Of a stretch of 64,000 bases of DNA, positions 54,012-62,333 are shown piece after piece. Within the stretch, counting starts at the first letter, position 1. The number at the start of each line of letters is the position of its first letter. The notes below the pieces were generated by a model that was not told the DNA's origin, searched no databases, and saw only the letters and a list, made by a program, of their open reading frames with translations. The position numbers and the translations under genes were made by a program. The DNA lies in contig DKPQ01000005.1 in the NCBI GenBank assembly GCA_002471275.1, forward strand, positions 633,827-697,826, given 5' to 3'. Origin of the DNA: Flammeovirgaceae bacterium UBA7330 (GTDB taxonomy: Bacteria > Bacteroidota > Bacteroidia > Cytophagales > Cyclobacteriaceae).

Positions 54012-54694
54012 AATACACGCACATTTTTTTTGATTTGGACCACACGTTGTGGGATTATGACTTTAATGCCAGAAAAGTACTGTTGGAGATGTATGAGCAG
54101 TTCAACCTGGCAGAAAATTCCAACACCACTCCGGAAGGATTTTTAGGATTGTTTTTCAAAGTCAATGCCACACTTTGGCATCAGTTTAACATGGGTTTGA
54201 TCAGTAGGGAAGAAATCAGGAATGATCGGTTTCACATGATCATGAAGCAGTGCCAGGGCAATGTGGAATTGGCTGACGACATGAGTGATTATTTTTTGCA
54301 TCATTGTCCAAGACAAACGAAAATCATCGACGGGGCAGACCACATATTGGCATATCTCTCAGATAGATACAAGATCTATATCATCACCAATGGCTTTGAT
54401 GATGTGCAATGGATCAAGCTAAAATCCTCCGGGCTGGGCCAATATGTCCATGACATGTACACATCGGAAACTATTGGATTTAGAAAGCCTTCCCCTGAAA
54501 TATTCGAATATGCATTATCCGAAACAAAAGGAGTGGCTGAATTGTCAGTAATGGTAGGAGATAATCCGACCACAGATATCGATGGAGCAAACAAAGCGGG
54601 TATTTTTTCCGTATTATTTGATCCTTCAGGCAAGGTGATTGCCAATGCAGGAGTGAAGATCACAAATTACAATGAGTTGAAGCAGCTGCTTTAA
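54008..54694 (+). CDS. YjjG-family HAD nucleotidase, TTG start
   Basis: The 228-residue HAD phosphatase starts at TTG (54008-54010), which overlaps the TGA of the regulator (TTGA). The next Met would remove the catalytic motif I, FFDLDHTLWDYD (residues 7-18), so TTG must be used. Motif II is IITNGFDDVQ, and the Lys of motif III is in GFRKPSPEIFEYAL, with VGDNPTTDIDGA as motif IV. YjjG-type enzymes clean up pyrimidine monophosphates, including mutagenic ones. The overlap gives coupled translation with the ArsR-like gene. Confidence 0.9.
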   Translation: MKYTHIFFDLDHTLWDYDFNARKVLLEMYEQFNLAENSNTTPEGFLGLFFKVNATLWHQFNMGLISREEIRNDRFHMIMKQCQGNVELADDMSDYFLHHCPRQTKIIDGADHILAYLSDRYKIYIITNGFDDVQWIKLKSSGLGQYVHDMYTSETIGFRKPSPEIFEYALSETKGVAELSVMVGDNPTTDIDGANKAGIFSVLFDPSGKVIANAGVKITNYNELKQLL

Positions 54695-54740
54695 ACTCCA
54701 TCGGATTTTATTTTTTTGAATAAATAAACACTAAAACAAA

Positions 54741-56366
54741 ATGCCAAAAGGGAGATATTTCATACCTGATCCAAAAAATGAACCTGTTTACAGTTATGCG
54801 CCGGGTACTCCGGAGCGTAAGCACTTACAAAAGGCTCTGGAGGAGGCGAGAGGTTCCGAAGTAGACATTCCTATGTATATTGGTGGTGAAGCAATCAAGA
54901 CCGGTAAAAAAATTAAAATGTCTCCGCCCCACGACCATCAGCATGTACTGGGGCATTTTCATGAAGGGGATCGTACGCATGTGGAACAGGCTATAAAAGC
55001 AGCCAGTGCGGCCAAACCCGCCTGGGCAGCATTGTCGTGGGAGCAGCGAGCCAGTATTTTTCTGAAGGCAGCAGACCTGATCGCGGGTCCATACCGGTAT
55101 AAGATGAATGCGGCCACCATGCTGGCACAATCAAAAAATCCTTTCCAATCTGAAATTGATGCGGTATGTGAGTTCATTGATTTCTTGAGATTCAATGCCA
55201 AGTTCATGGAGCAGATCTATGAAGATCAACCCATTTCCGCACCAGGTATTTGGAATAGAGTGGAATACAGGCCTCTCGAAGGGTTTGTTTTCGCCATTAC
55301 TCCATTCAATTTCACATCTATTGCCGGGAATCTACCGGCGTCGCCAGCCATGATGGGGAACACAGTGATTTGGAAACCTAATTATACCCAGGTATATACA
55401 GCGGCCTTGATCATAGAGATCTTCAGGGAGGCGGGACTTCCCGATGGAGTCATCAACCTGGTCTATGTAGATGGACCCGAAGCAGGTGAAGTCATTTTTA
55501 ATCATCCGGATTTTGCCGGGTTACACTTTACAGGAAGTACCGGCGTTTTTAGGCACTTATGGAAAACCATTGGAGAAAACATTGGTAAATACAAATCCTA
55601 TCCAAGAATAGTAGGGGAGACAGGAGGAAAAGATTTTGTCATTGCACACTCCTCCGCTTCTGCAAAGGAATTGGCAACAGCTTTGGTTCGCGGTGCTTTT
55701 GAGTTTCAGGGGCAGAAATGTAGTGCTGCCTCAAGGGCATACATCCCTTCCAATCTCTGGAAAGATGTCAAAAAGTATATCCAGGAAGACCTAAAAGACA
55801 TGAAGATGGGTCCGCCGGAGGAGTTTAGTAACTTCTTCAATGCCGTGATAGAAAAGAAAGCCTTTGATAAAATTTCGGGATATATCAATCAGGCTGAAAA
55901 AGACAAAGATGCGGAGATAATAGCAGGCGGAAACTACGACGATTCGAAAGGTTATTTTATCGAGCCAACAGTTATCGTGACCACAGATCCGAAATACACT
56001 ACCATGCAGGAAGAGATATTTGGCCCGGTACTTACCATCTACGTGTATCCTGAAAATGAATTTGAGGAAACCCTGACCCTGGTAGATGAGACCTCACCAT
56101 ATGCCCTGACAGGAGCTATATTTTCCAGGGATCGGTATGCGATTGATTTGGCTGCCAAAAGGTTGGTAAATGCAGCGGGAAACTTTTATATCAATGACAA
56201 ACCTACCGGAGCTGTGGTAGGTCAGCAACCGTTTGGTGGAGCGCGGGCCTCAGGGACCAATGATAAGGCCGGCTCAATGATGAATTTGCTTCGCTGGGTG
56301 AGTGCCCGTACCATTAAGGAAACCTTTTCACCGCCGACGGACTATCGGTATCCGTTTCAAGGTTGA
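54741..56366 (+). CDS. pruA: L-glutamate gamma-semialdehyde dehydrogenase
   Basis: The 541-residue aldehyde dehydrogenase oxidises glutamate semialdehyde (P5C) to glutamate, the second step of proline breakdown. The NAD-binding region has TPFNFTSIAGNLPASPAM, the glycine turn HFTGSTGVFRHLW, the catalytic Glu in GETGGKDF and Cys in FEFQGQKCSAASRAYIP (about residues 310-326), and the EEIFGPVL segment. The N-terminal extension (YFIPDPKNEPVYSYAPGTPER) is typical for PruA. A proline dehydrogenase gene is not in the window. Confidence 0.94.
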   Translation: MPKGRYFIPDPKNEPVYSYAPGTPERKHLQKALEEARGSEVDIPMYIGGEAIKTGKKIKMSPPHDHQHVLGHFHEGDRTHVEQAIKAASAAKPAWAALSWEQRASIFLKAADLIAGPYRYKMNAATMLAQSKNPFQSEIDAVCEFIDFLRFNAKFMEQIYEDQPISAPGIWNRVEYRPLEGFVFAITPFNFTSIAGNLPASPAMMGNTVIWKPNYTQVYTAALIIEIFREAGLPDGVINLVYVDGPEAGEVIFNHPDFAGLHFTGSTGVFRHLWKTIGENIGKYKSYPRIVGETGGKDFVIAHSSASAKELATALVRGAFEFQGQKCSAASRAYIPSNLWKDVKKYIQEDLKDMKMGPPEEFSNFFNAVIEKKAFDKISGYINQAEKDKDAEIIAGGNYDDSKGYFIEPTVIVTTDPKYTTMQEEIFGPVLTIYVYPENEFEETLTLVDETSPYALTGAIFSRDRYAIDLAAKRLVNAAGNFYINDKPTGAVVGQQPFGGARASGTNDKAGSMMNLLRWVSARTIKETFSPPTDYRYPFQG

Positions 56367-56531
56367 TCAATAACTAAAAAGAGGGGCAGTTTAGCTATCT
56401 TTGGTATTGTTTTTTCTAAAAAGCAAGTTGGATTATTTATAGGAAATATTGAAAATAATAAATTTGATATCTCTTATTTCCATTAAATTGAGTTTGGAAA
56501 ACAACACCCTAAAGATTGACCGCTAAACAAA

Positions 56532-59500
56532 ATGAGACTCACTAAATTTTTACTCCTGGTAGCATTTCTTTTCTTCCTTGGGCTTGACGTACAATCCCAG
56601 TCATGGGAAGTGCTTTTTGAGAAACCTGAGAAGATGTACACCAAGGGGAAATACCACAAGGTAGCCAGTAAGCTAAAGAAGTTCAGGAAGAAAACGATTC
56701 CAAAAGTCTATGCCAATGATTCTTCGATGTTTGCATTGGCCAATATCATGGAAGCCAGAGCACTGGAAGCCATGCATGATTATCCGGCCATGAACGCTAT
56801 AGTCAGCAAAGCCTTGCGGCAATTAGATCAAACAAAAGAAAACAATGGATTTGCTTATTCCATCGGAATGCTAAAGCTGGTAGATCTATACAATGATTAC
56901 GGGAGCTATCGTAAAGCTGATAGTCTGCTTACGAAGTTGCAAAACTTTCCGGTAGCCTATGAAAACAGTGAGGTCCTCAAAAAAGAAGTAGAGATTCGGG
57001 AGGTCGTCACAGATATTTATAACGGCTTCTATTTAGAATCTGAGCCCCAACTCGCCTATTTGATTGAAACCTGGCAGCCATTGATGAACCAGGGTTACCT
57101 GGGGGAGAAAGTGGATAAAATGGATTTGATTTATCGGGAAGAGCTCTTAGCCAGGTTGTATGTAGCTGAGATCAATATCGCTACCTGGAGAGGCGAATAC
57201 GCCAGGGCATTTGAATTGCACGACAAATACAAGAGCTTCTTCAACAAGATGAGCAATACCAGTCCTGCCTACTTCAGGTATAGGTTAGCGGAGATTGAAA
57301 TTACCTTTGAGACTGGCGATTTGAATAAAGCCAGGAGGTTGAACTCAAACTACACCTATGGCAAACTGATTGGCAGGTATAAGGAGATTGGTATCGAAAA
57401 TGACATCAAGATCGAAGCCAGGGTAGGCAAACCGGACAATGCGAAAGCTGCTGTCTTACAACTAAGTAAGTATGCCGGTAAAACAAGGATGAATAAGAAG
57501 TTTGAGAACTTCAAACGAAGCTATTATGAAGCATATATCAAAGTCTATGAAAATGACTTAAGAGGCGGGTTGTTGGAAATTGGTAAAATAGATAATGAGA
57601 CCCCAACTACAGTGGCACCGCTGGATCATCCCATAAGATCTGACCTTGCGGAATTCGCCATCAAAACCTCTGTCGATTCCCGAAAATTTATCTATCAAAG
57701 ATCGGCTGAGGATTACTATATCAAGTTAGGCAGGAGAATTAATGCCAGATATGTAGATAATGCCCTGTTTAAAAACCTGTATCAGATATCATTGGCAGGA
57801 TACTATTTGAATCATACGGAAACTCCCAATAAAGCTTATGAGATCTTTGAAGAGGAGCCTGAGGAAATGGTTTTTGAGCAATTGCAAGCTACCCAGTGGA
57901 GGTTTGCCCAGGCTGTTTCTGATATGACAGAATATCTGGTATTGGAAGGTGACTATCTCTATGGAGTTGACCTCCTTCAGGAAGTGGTTGATGGTATGAG
58001 GGCCAATGAATATACGGATCAGACCAAACTGGGGGATATGATGGTGTCTTTGGCCAAAATGCAAACATTTGCTGGGGACTATAAGACCGCAGAACTAAAT
58101 ACTGATGATGCTTTGAAGCTGATCAGAAGAGACGGTGAGAAAAAGTCCTATGAATATGTAAATGCGCTTAACTCGGCAGCTTTGATTTATGGAACCATGG
58201 GTATCTACAATAAGGCAGAGCGACTGCTGAGCAAGGGTGAATCAATCTCCAGAAAGCTTGAAGGTGGAGATCGTGAAATCCGACTCCAGTCCATTGAGGA
58301 TTTGGCATTCCTTTACACACGTATTGGTAACTATTCCGAGACTGAACTCTTTCTCAAAGAGGTAATAGAAGCACGGAAGAAGATTTATGGTAGCAATAGC
58401 AGAAAACTGATCAAAGCGTACAATGCTTTAGGAGAGTTGTACATAATCCGGGGAGAATATCCGGAGGCAGAAAAAAATATTCGTACCTCGCTGGATATTT
58501 GCAAGATCGTATATGGAGAGAATAGCCTGATCTATGCCAACAATCTGGTGGCGCTGGTGGACTTCTATAAGGAGATTGGTAACTACCAGGCTGGTCTGCA
58601 ACATCTGGACAATATTTTTAAGATCAGGACACAAAAGCTACAACAGGGTCATATCCTCTTTAGCGAGATTTTCAGGGATTATGGGTTATTACATTACCAT
58701 TTGGGATCAAACCTGGATCGGGTAGAGCAATATTTTCAACAAGCCCGTCAGATCGTCCAAACTACATTTGATCAGAATCACCCATCGTATGCAGAAGCCA
58801 TCAAAAATCTGGGCTTTCTGTATGCACAACGAGGTGAGTACGACAGAGCACTTCCACTACTGACCCAGGCTGATGAGATCTGGACCAATGCCCTCGGCAA
58901 TAAAAACAAAAGCTCAGGTGAGGTGGCCAGACTTAAGGGAGATATTTTCACAGATCAGGAGAAATTTGATTTGGCAGAAGAAGAATATGAAAAATCTTCA
59001 AAATACTTCAGAAAAATTTTCAGTAAACAACACCCTGATTATTTGAATGCTTTGAGCAAACTTGCTCAGGTTTATTATATCAATGGGGAACTTGATAAGG
59101 TAGAATCCATATTGAGTGAGACAACCCTGGCCTATCTGGAATACACCAGGATTTATTTCCCTACCCTAAGTGAGGAAGAAAAAGCCAATTTTTGGGCAAA
59201 GATCAAGAAAGACTTTGAGTTTTATAATACGGTAGCCGTTGACTTCCAGTACAACAAACCAAAGTATCTGGAGAACATGTATGACTTTGCTTTGGCCACT
59301 AAAAGCTTATTGTTGAATTCTTCCATTAAAACACGTAATGCCATCCTAAATAGTGGAGATACCACGCTCATTGCCTTGTTCGAAGATTGGCTGGAGCAAA
59401 AGGAGTTTCTTACAAGTACACTTTCGAGATCAGACGAAGAGCTGGCTGAGGACGGCATTAGTATCGATAATATTAAAAGTGAGATTTCCAGTCTGGAGAA

Positions 59501-60749
59501 AGAGCTGAGTGAGAAGTCGACTGATTTTGCTCAAACATTCGAGAATGAGGTTTATACCTGGAATGATGTCAGGAAAGTACTTAAAAGCAATGAAGCCGCA
59601 GTAGAGATCGTCCGATACCGGGAATTTGATAAGGAATTTAATGAAGACAAGGTCAGGTATGCTGCGTTGATTGTTACGGCTGAAACCAAGAAAAATCCTA
59701 CCCTTGTTTTGCTGGATAATGGGAAAGATCTGGAAAACAAATTTTTCACCCTTCAGCGAAATAGTGTCAAGTTTAAACTTGAAGATAAGCTGTCTTACTT
59801 GAACTACTGGAGACCGATTGCTACAGCCATTGGCAACAAAGAAGTGATTTATGTGTCACCCGATGGCATCTATAATCAAATTAACATCGAGGCATTGATG
59901 ATGGATGATGGTAATTATGTCATTGATAAACAAAATGTCAGAATTGTTAATAGCACGAAAGCCCTTCCTATCAATAGGAGTAAAGAAGCAAAAAAGGTGG
60001 AGAAAGCTAAAGAAACAGTGTTGAGCGCGATGTTATTTGGCAACCCGGAGTATTATACTGACGAAAGAGTAAATGTTAGTGAAGCTAAGGGACCCAATAA
60101 AAAAGTTATTCCACAATTACCAGGTACTGAACGAGAAGTAACCATCATTTCGGACTTGTTGAAGAACCAGGGATGGAAAGCCAGTACATATATTGGTACA
60201 GAGGCTTCGGAAGATGCCATCAAGAAAGCTGACAACTATACGCTCCTACATATTGCCACCCACGGGTTTTTTGATGAAGAAGAGAAAAAGGTTACGGACC
60301 GGTTCTCACTGTTTGAGGAGGATAACCCCCTGGAGAGGTCGGGACTACTAGCCAAAGGAGGAGGAGATGTGCTATTGGAAGCATCGGATAAAAATTACAA
60401 CCTGAATGATGGAATTTTGACGGCCTATGAAGCCATGAACCTCAACTTTGACAACACGGAACTCATTGTATTAAGTGCCTGTGAAACTGGTCGGGGAGAG
60501 ATTAAACAGGGCGAAGGTGTATTTGGTCTTCAGCGATCATTTCTTGTGGCAGGAGCCGATGCCATGATCATGAGTTTGTTCCAGGTTTCCGATGAAGTAA
60601 CTGAGAAGCTAATGACGGAATTCTACAAGCAATGGATTGAGAAGAAAAAAGAAAAACGAGAAGCATTCAACCTCGCTCAAAAGGCCGTGAAAGCAGAATT
60701 CAAAGATCCGATCTATTGGGGAGCATTTATTATGATTGCAAAAAGCTAA
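56532..60749 (+). CDS. Secreted tetratricopeptide-repeat protein with C-terminal CHAT protease domain
   Basis: The 1405-residue product begins with a signal peptide (RLTKFLLLVAFLFFLGLDVQSQ). A long array of TPR units (about 30-850), including several of the kinesin-light-chain kind (YVNALNSAALIYGTMGIYNKAERLL, split here), is followed by a helical linker and the CHAT domain (about 1060-1405). The caspase-like dyad is present: His1244 in IATHGFF and Cys1317 in LSACETGRG. The gene is 16 bases upstream of a thioredoxin-like gene. TPR-CHAT proteins are separase relatives; several act as proteases activated through their TPR part. The target is unknown. It is likely periplasmic or surface-exposed. 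Confidence 0.87.
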   Translation: MRLTKFLLLVAFLFFLGLDVQSQSWEVLFEKPEKMYTKGKYHKVASKLKKFRKKTIPKVYANDSSMFALANIMEARALEAMHDYPAMNAIVSKALRQLDQTKENNGFAYSIGMLKLVDLYNDYGSYRKADSLLTKLQNFPVAYENSEVLKKEVEIREVVTDIYNGFYLESEPQLAYLIETWQPLMNQGYLGEKVDKMDLIYREELLARLYVAEINIATWRGEYARAFELHDKYKSFFNKMSNTSPAYFRYRLAEIEITFETGDLNKARRLNSNYTYGKLIGRYKEIGIENDIKIEARVGKPDNAKAAVLQLSKYAGKTRMNKKFENFKRSYYEAYIKVYENDLRGGLLEIGKIDNETPTTVAPLDHPIRSDLAEFAIKTSVDSRKFIYQRSAEDYYIKLGRRINARYVDNALFKNLYQISLAGYYLNHTETPNKAYEIFEEEPEEMVFEQLQATQWRFAQAVSDMTEYLVLEGDYLYGVDLLQEVVDGMRANEYTDQTKLGDMMVSLAKMQTFAGDYKTAELNTDDALKLIRRDGEKKSYEYVNALNSAALIYGTMGIYNKAERLLSKGESISRKLEGGDREIRLQSIEDLAFLYTRIGNYSETELFLKEVIEARKKIYGSNSRKLIKAYNALGELYIIRGEYPEAEKNIRTSLDICKIVYGENSLIYANNLVALVDFYKEIGNYQAGLQHLDNIFKIRTQKLQQGHILFSEIFRDYGLLHYHLGSNLDRVEQYFQQARQIVQTTFDQNHPSYAEAIKNLGFLYAQRGEYDRALPLLTQADEIWTNALGNKNKSSGEVARLKGDIFTDQEKFDLAEEEYEKSSKYFRKIFSKQHPDYLNALSKLAQVYYINGELDKVESILSETTLAYLEYTRIYFPTLSEEEKANFWAKIKKDFEFYNTVAVDFQYNKPKYLENMYDFALATKSLLLNSSIKTRNAILNSGDTTLIALFEDWLEQKEFLTSTLSRSDEELAEDGISIDNIKSEISSLEKELSEKSTDFAQTFENEVYTWNDVRKVLKSNEAAVEIVRYREFDKEFNEDKVRYAALIVTAETKKNPTLVLLDNGKDLENKFFTLQRNSVKFKLEDKLSYLNYWRPIATAIGNKEVIYVSPDGIYNQINIEALMMDDGNYVIDKQNVRIVNSTKALPINRSKEAKKVEKAKETVLSAMLFGNPEYYTDERVNVSEAKGPNKKVIPQLPGTEREVTIISDLLKNQGWKASTYIGTEASEDAIKKADNYTLLHIATHGFFDEEEKKVTDRFSLFEEDNPLERSGLLAKGGGDVLLEASDKNYNLNDGILTAYEAMNLNFDNTELIVLSACETGRGEIKQGEGVFGLQRSFLVAGADAMIMSLFQVSDEVTEKLMTEFYKQWIEKKKEKREAFNLAQKAVKAEFKDPIYWGAFIMIAKS

Positions 60750-60765
60750 CCAGTTTGTTTCTATT

Positions 60766-62136
60766 ATGACCCGAATATTCTGTTTGATTTTATTATTTAT
60801 TGCTTCGGCAGCTCAGGGTCAGGGGCATAAAATTCAATTTAAGATCACCGGTTTTCAGGATAGCTTGATTACCATTGGGTATCACATGGGATCACAGAAA
60901 TATGCGCTGGATACTTTGCCAGTAGTGAGTGAGTCATTTGTGATTGAAGGACCAGAACCTCTCAAAGCGGGATTGTATTTTGTGTATGCTCCCTCGTACT
61001 ACTTTGAGTTTATTGTAAAGGAACAAGCGTTTTCCATTCAATCAGTATTCGGACAGGGTTACGAGGACGTAAAGGTGAAGGGCTCTGAGGAGAATGAGCT
61101 CTTCAAAGAATTTCAGATCACGATGACGGATCTTCGGAAGCAGCAGATCGAACTACAAAATCAGCTAGAAACAGCATCAACTGCAGACTCTTTGGCGTTT
61201 CAACGTGATATAACCAAAGTAGGAGATGAGATAGCTGCATTTCGAAATAAGATCATTGAGGAAAACCCGGGATCCTTCCTGGGAGGCTTTTTGAGTCTGA
61301 TGGGCGAACCGACGGTGCCGGATTTCATGGAAATTGCTGATCCTCAGGATCGCAAGGTTAAGCAATACAGATATTACCGGACACATTATTTTAATAAGGT
61401 TCAGCTTGGAAATCCAGCCCTGATCAGAACCCCGTTGCTGGAACCCAAGGTGATGAAATATTTTGATCAGATCATTCCGCAACATCCCGATACTATCAAC
61501 ACCGAAATTGACAAACTCTTCCTTGGGATTGGAGAAAGTGATGAGCTTTTTAGATATTGGCTGGTCTCTCTGTATAATAAATACCAGGGCAGTAAGATCA
61601 TGGGGATGGACAAAGTAGTGGTGCACCTGATGGAGAACTATTTCTTATCAGGAAGAGCAGATTGGATTGATGTAGAGGGGATAAAAAAACTTCGTGACGA
61701 AGTAGCGTTCAAAAAGCACAGCCTGATAGGTAATAAAGCCCCCCAAATGCAGTTGGTCGATACCACAAATCAGCCCTTCTATTTCGAACAAATCCAGGAA
61801 CCATTTATCCTGCTTTATTTCTATGATCCTGATTGTGGTCACTGCAAAAAGAAGACGCCGGTTTTAGTGGATGCCTATGATGATTTCAGATCATTAGGTG
61901 TAGAAGTGGTAGCTGTATGTACTGTGACAGATGTGGATAGATGGAAGGAATATATCCAGGAAACACACATGGAATTTATTAACCTTGCCGATCCGGGATA
62001 TGAAAGTAACTTTAGAGTTTATTATGACCTGAGAAGTACCCCTAAACTTTATTTACTAGACCAGCAACGAAGAATTGTAGCCAAGCAGTTGGAGATTGAA
62101 GATCTCAAGGAATTCGTGATGAGCTATTCACAATAA
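60766..62136 (+). CDS. TlpA-like thioredoxin-domain protein with N-terminal DUF4369-like domain
   Basis: Starting at the ATG 60766 (TRIFCLILLFIASAAQGQ signal peptide) the product has 456 residues; the TTG at 60736 would overlap the CHAT gene and hide the signal. Residues about 20-120 look like the DUF4369 beta domain of Bacteroidota, then a helical middle (about 120-310) and a C-terminal thioredoxin domain with Cys357 and Cys360 in DPDCGHCKKK. It is probably a periplasmic disulfide reductase or isomerase. Its close position after the TPR-CHAT gene suggests a joint role. Confidence 0.85.
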   Translation: MTRIFCLILLFIASAAQGQGHKIQFKITGFQDSLITIGYHMGSQKYALDTLPVVSESFVIEGPEPLKAGLYFVYAPSYYFEFIVKEQAFSIQSVFGQGYEDVKVKGSEENELFKEFQITMTDLRKQQIELQNQLETASTADSLAFQRDITKVGDEIAAFRNKIIEENPGSFLGGFLSLMGEPTVPDFMEIADPQDRKVKQYRYYRTHYFNKVQLGNPALIRTPLLEPKVMKYFDQIIPQHPDTINTEIDKLFLGIGESDELFRYWLVSLYNKYQGSKIMGMDKVVVHLMENYFLSGRADWIDVEGIKKLRDEVAFKKHSLIGNKAPQMQLVDTTNQPFYFEQIQEPFILLYFYDPDCGHCKKKTPVLVDAYDDFRSLGVEVVAVCTVTDVDRWKEYIQETHMEFINLADPGYESNFRVYYDLRSTPKLYLLDQQRRIVAKQLEIEDLKEFVMSYSQ

Positions 62137-62251
62137 GTAAATTTCTCTCAAATCAGGAAATTCCCCGGCTCATCCTCTGTATTTTTCCCATTAACGGATC
62201 ATTAAATGTAAAATGGCCTGAAAATTGCTAAAACTTTGAGATTTCAGCTAT

Positions 62252-62280
62252 TTTATTGAAACCTTTCAAGATACTTTTGT
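62252..62280 (+). promoter_or_regulatory. Possible promoter of the fibre-like repeat gene
   Basis: TACTTTTG (62273-62280) matches the -7 consensus TAnnTTTG. A TTTT at 62252-62255 could be a weak -33 with 17-base spacing. The ATG is 53 bases further on. Confidence 0.35.
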
Positions 62281-62333
62281 AAAATAGAATGCCAGCTATC
62301 AACGGAAAGGATTGATTATTAAAATATTTATAT

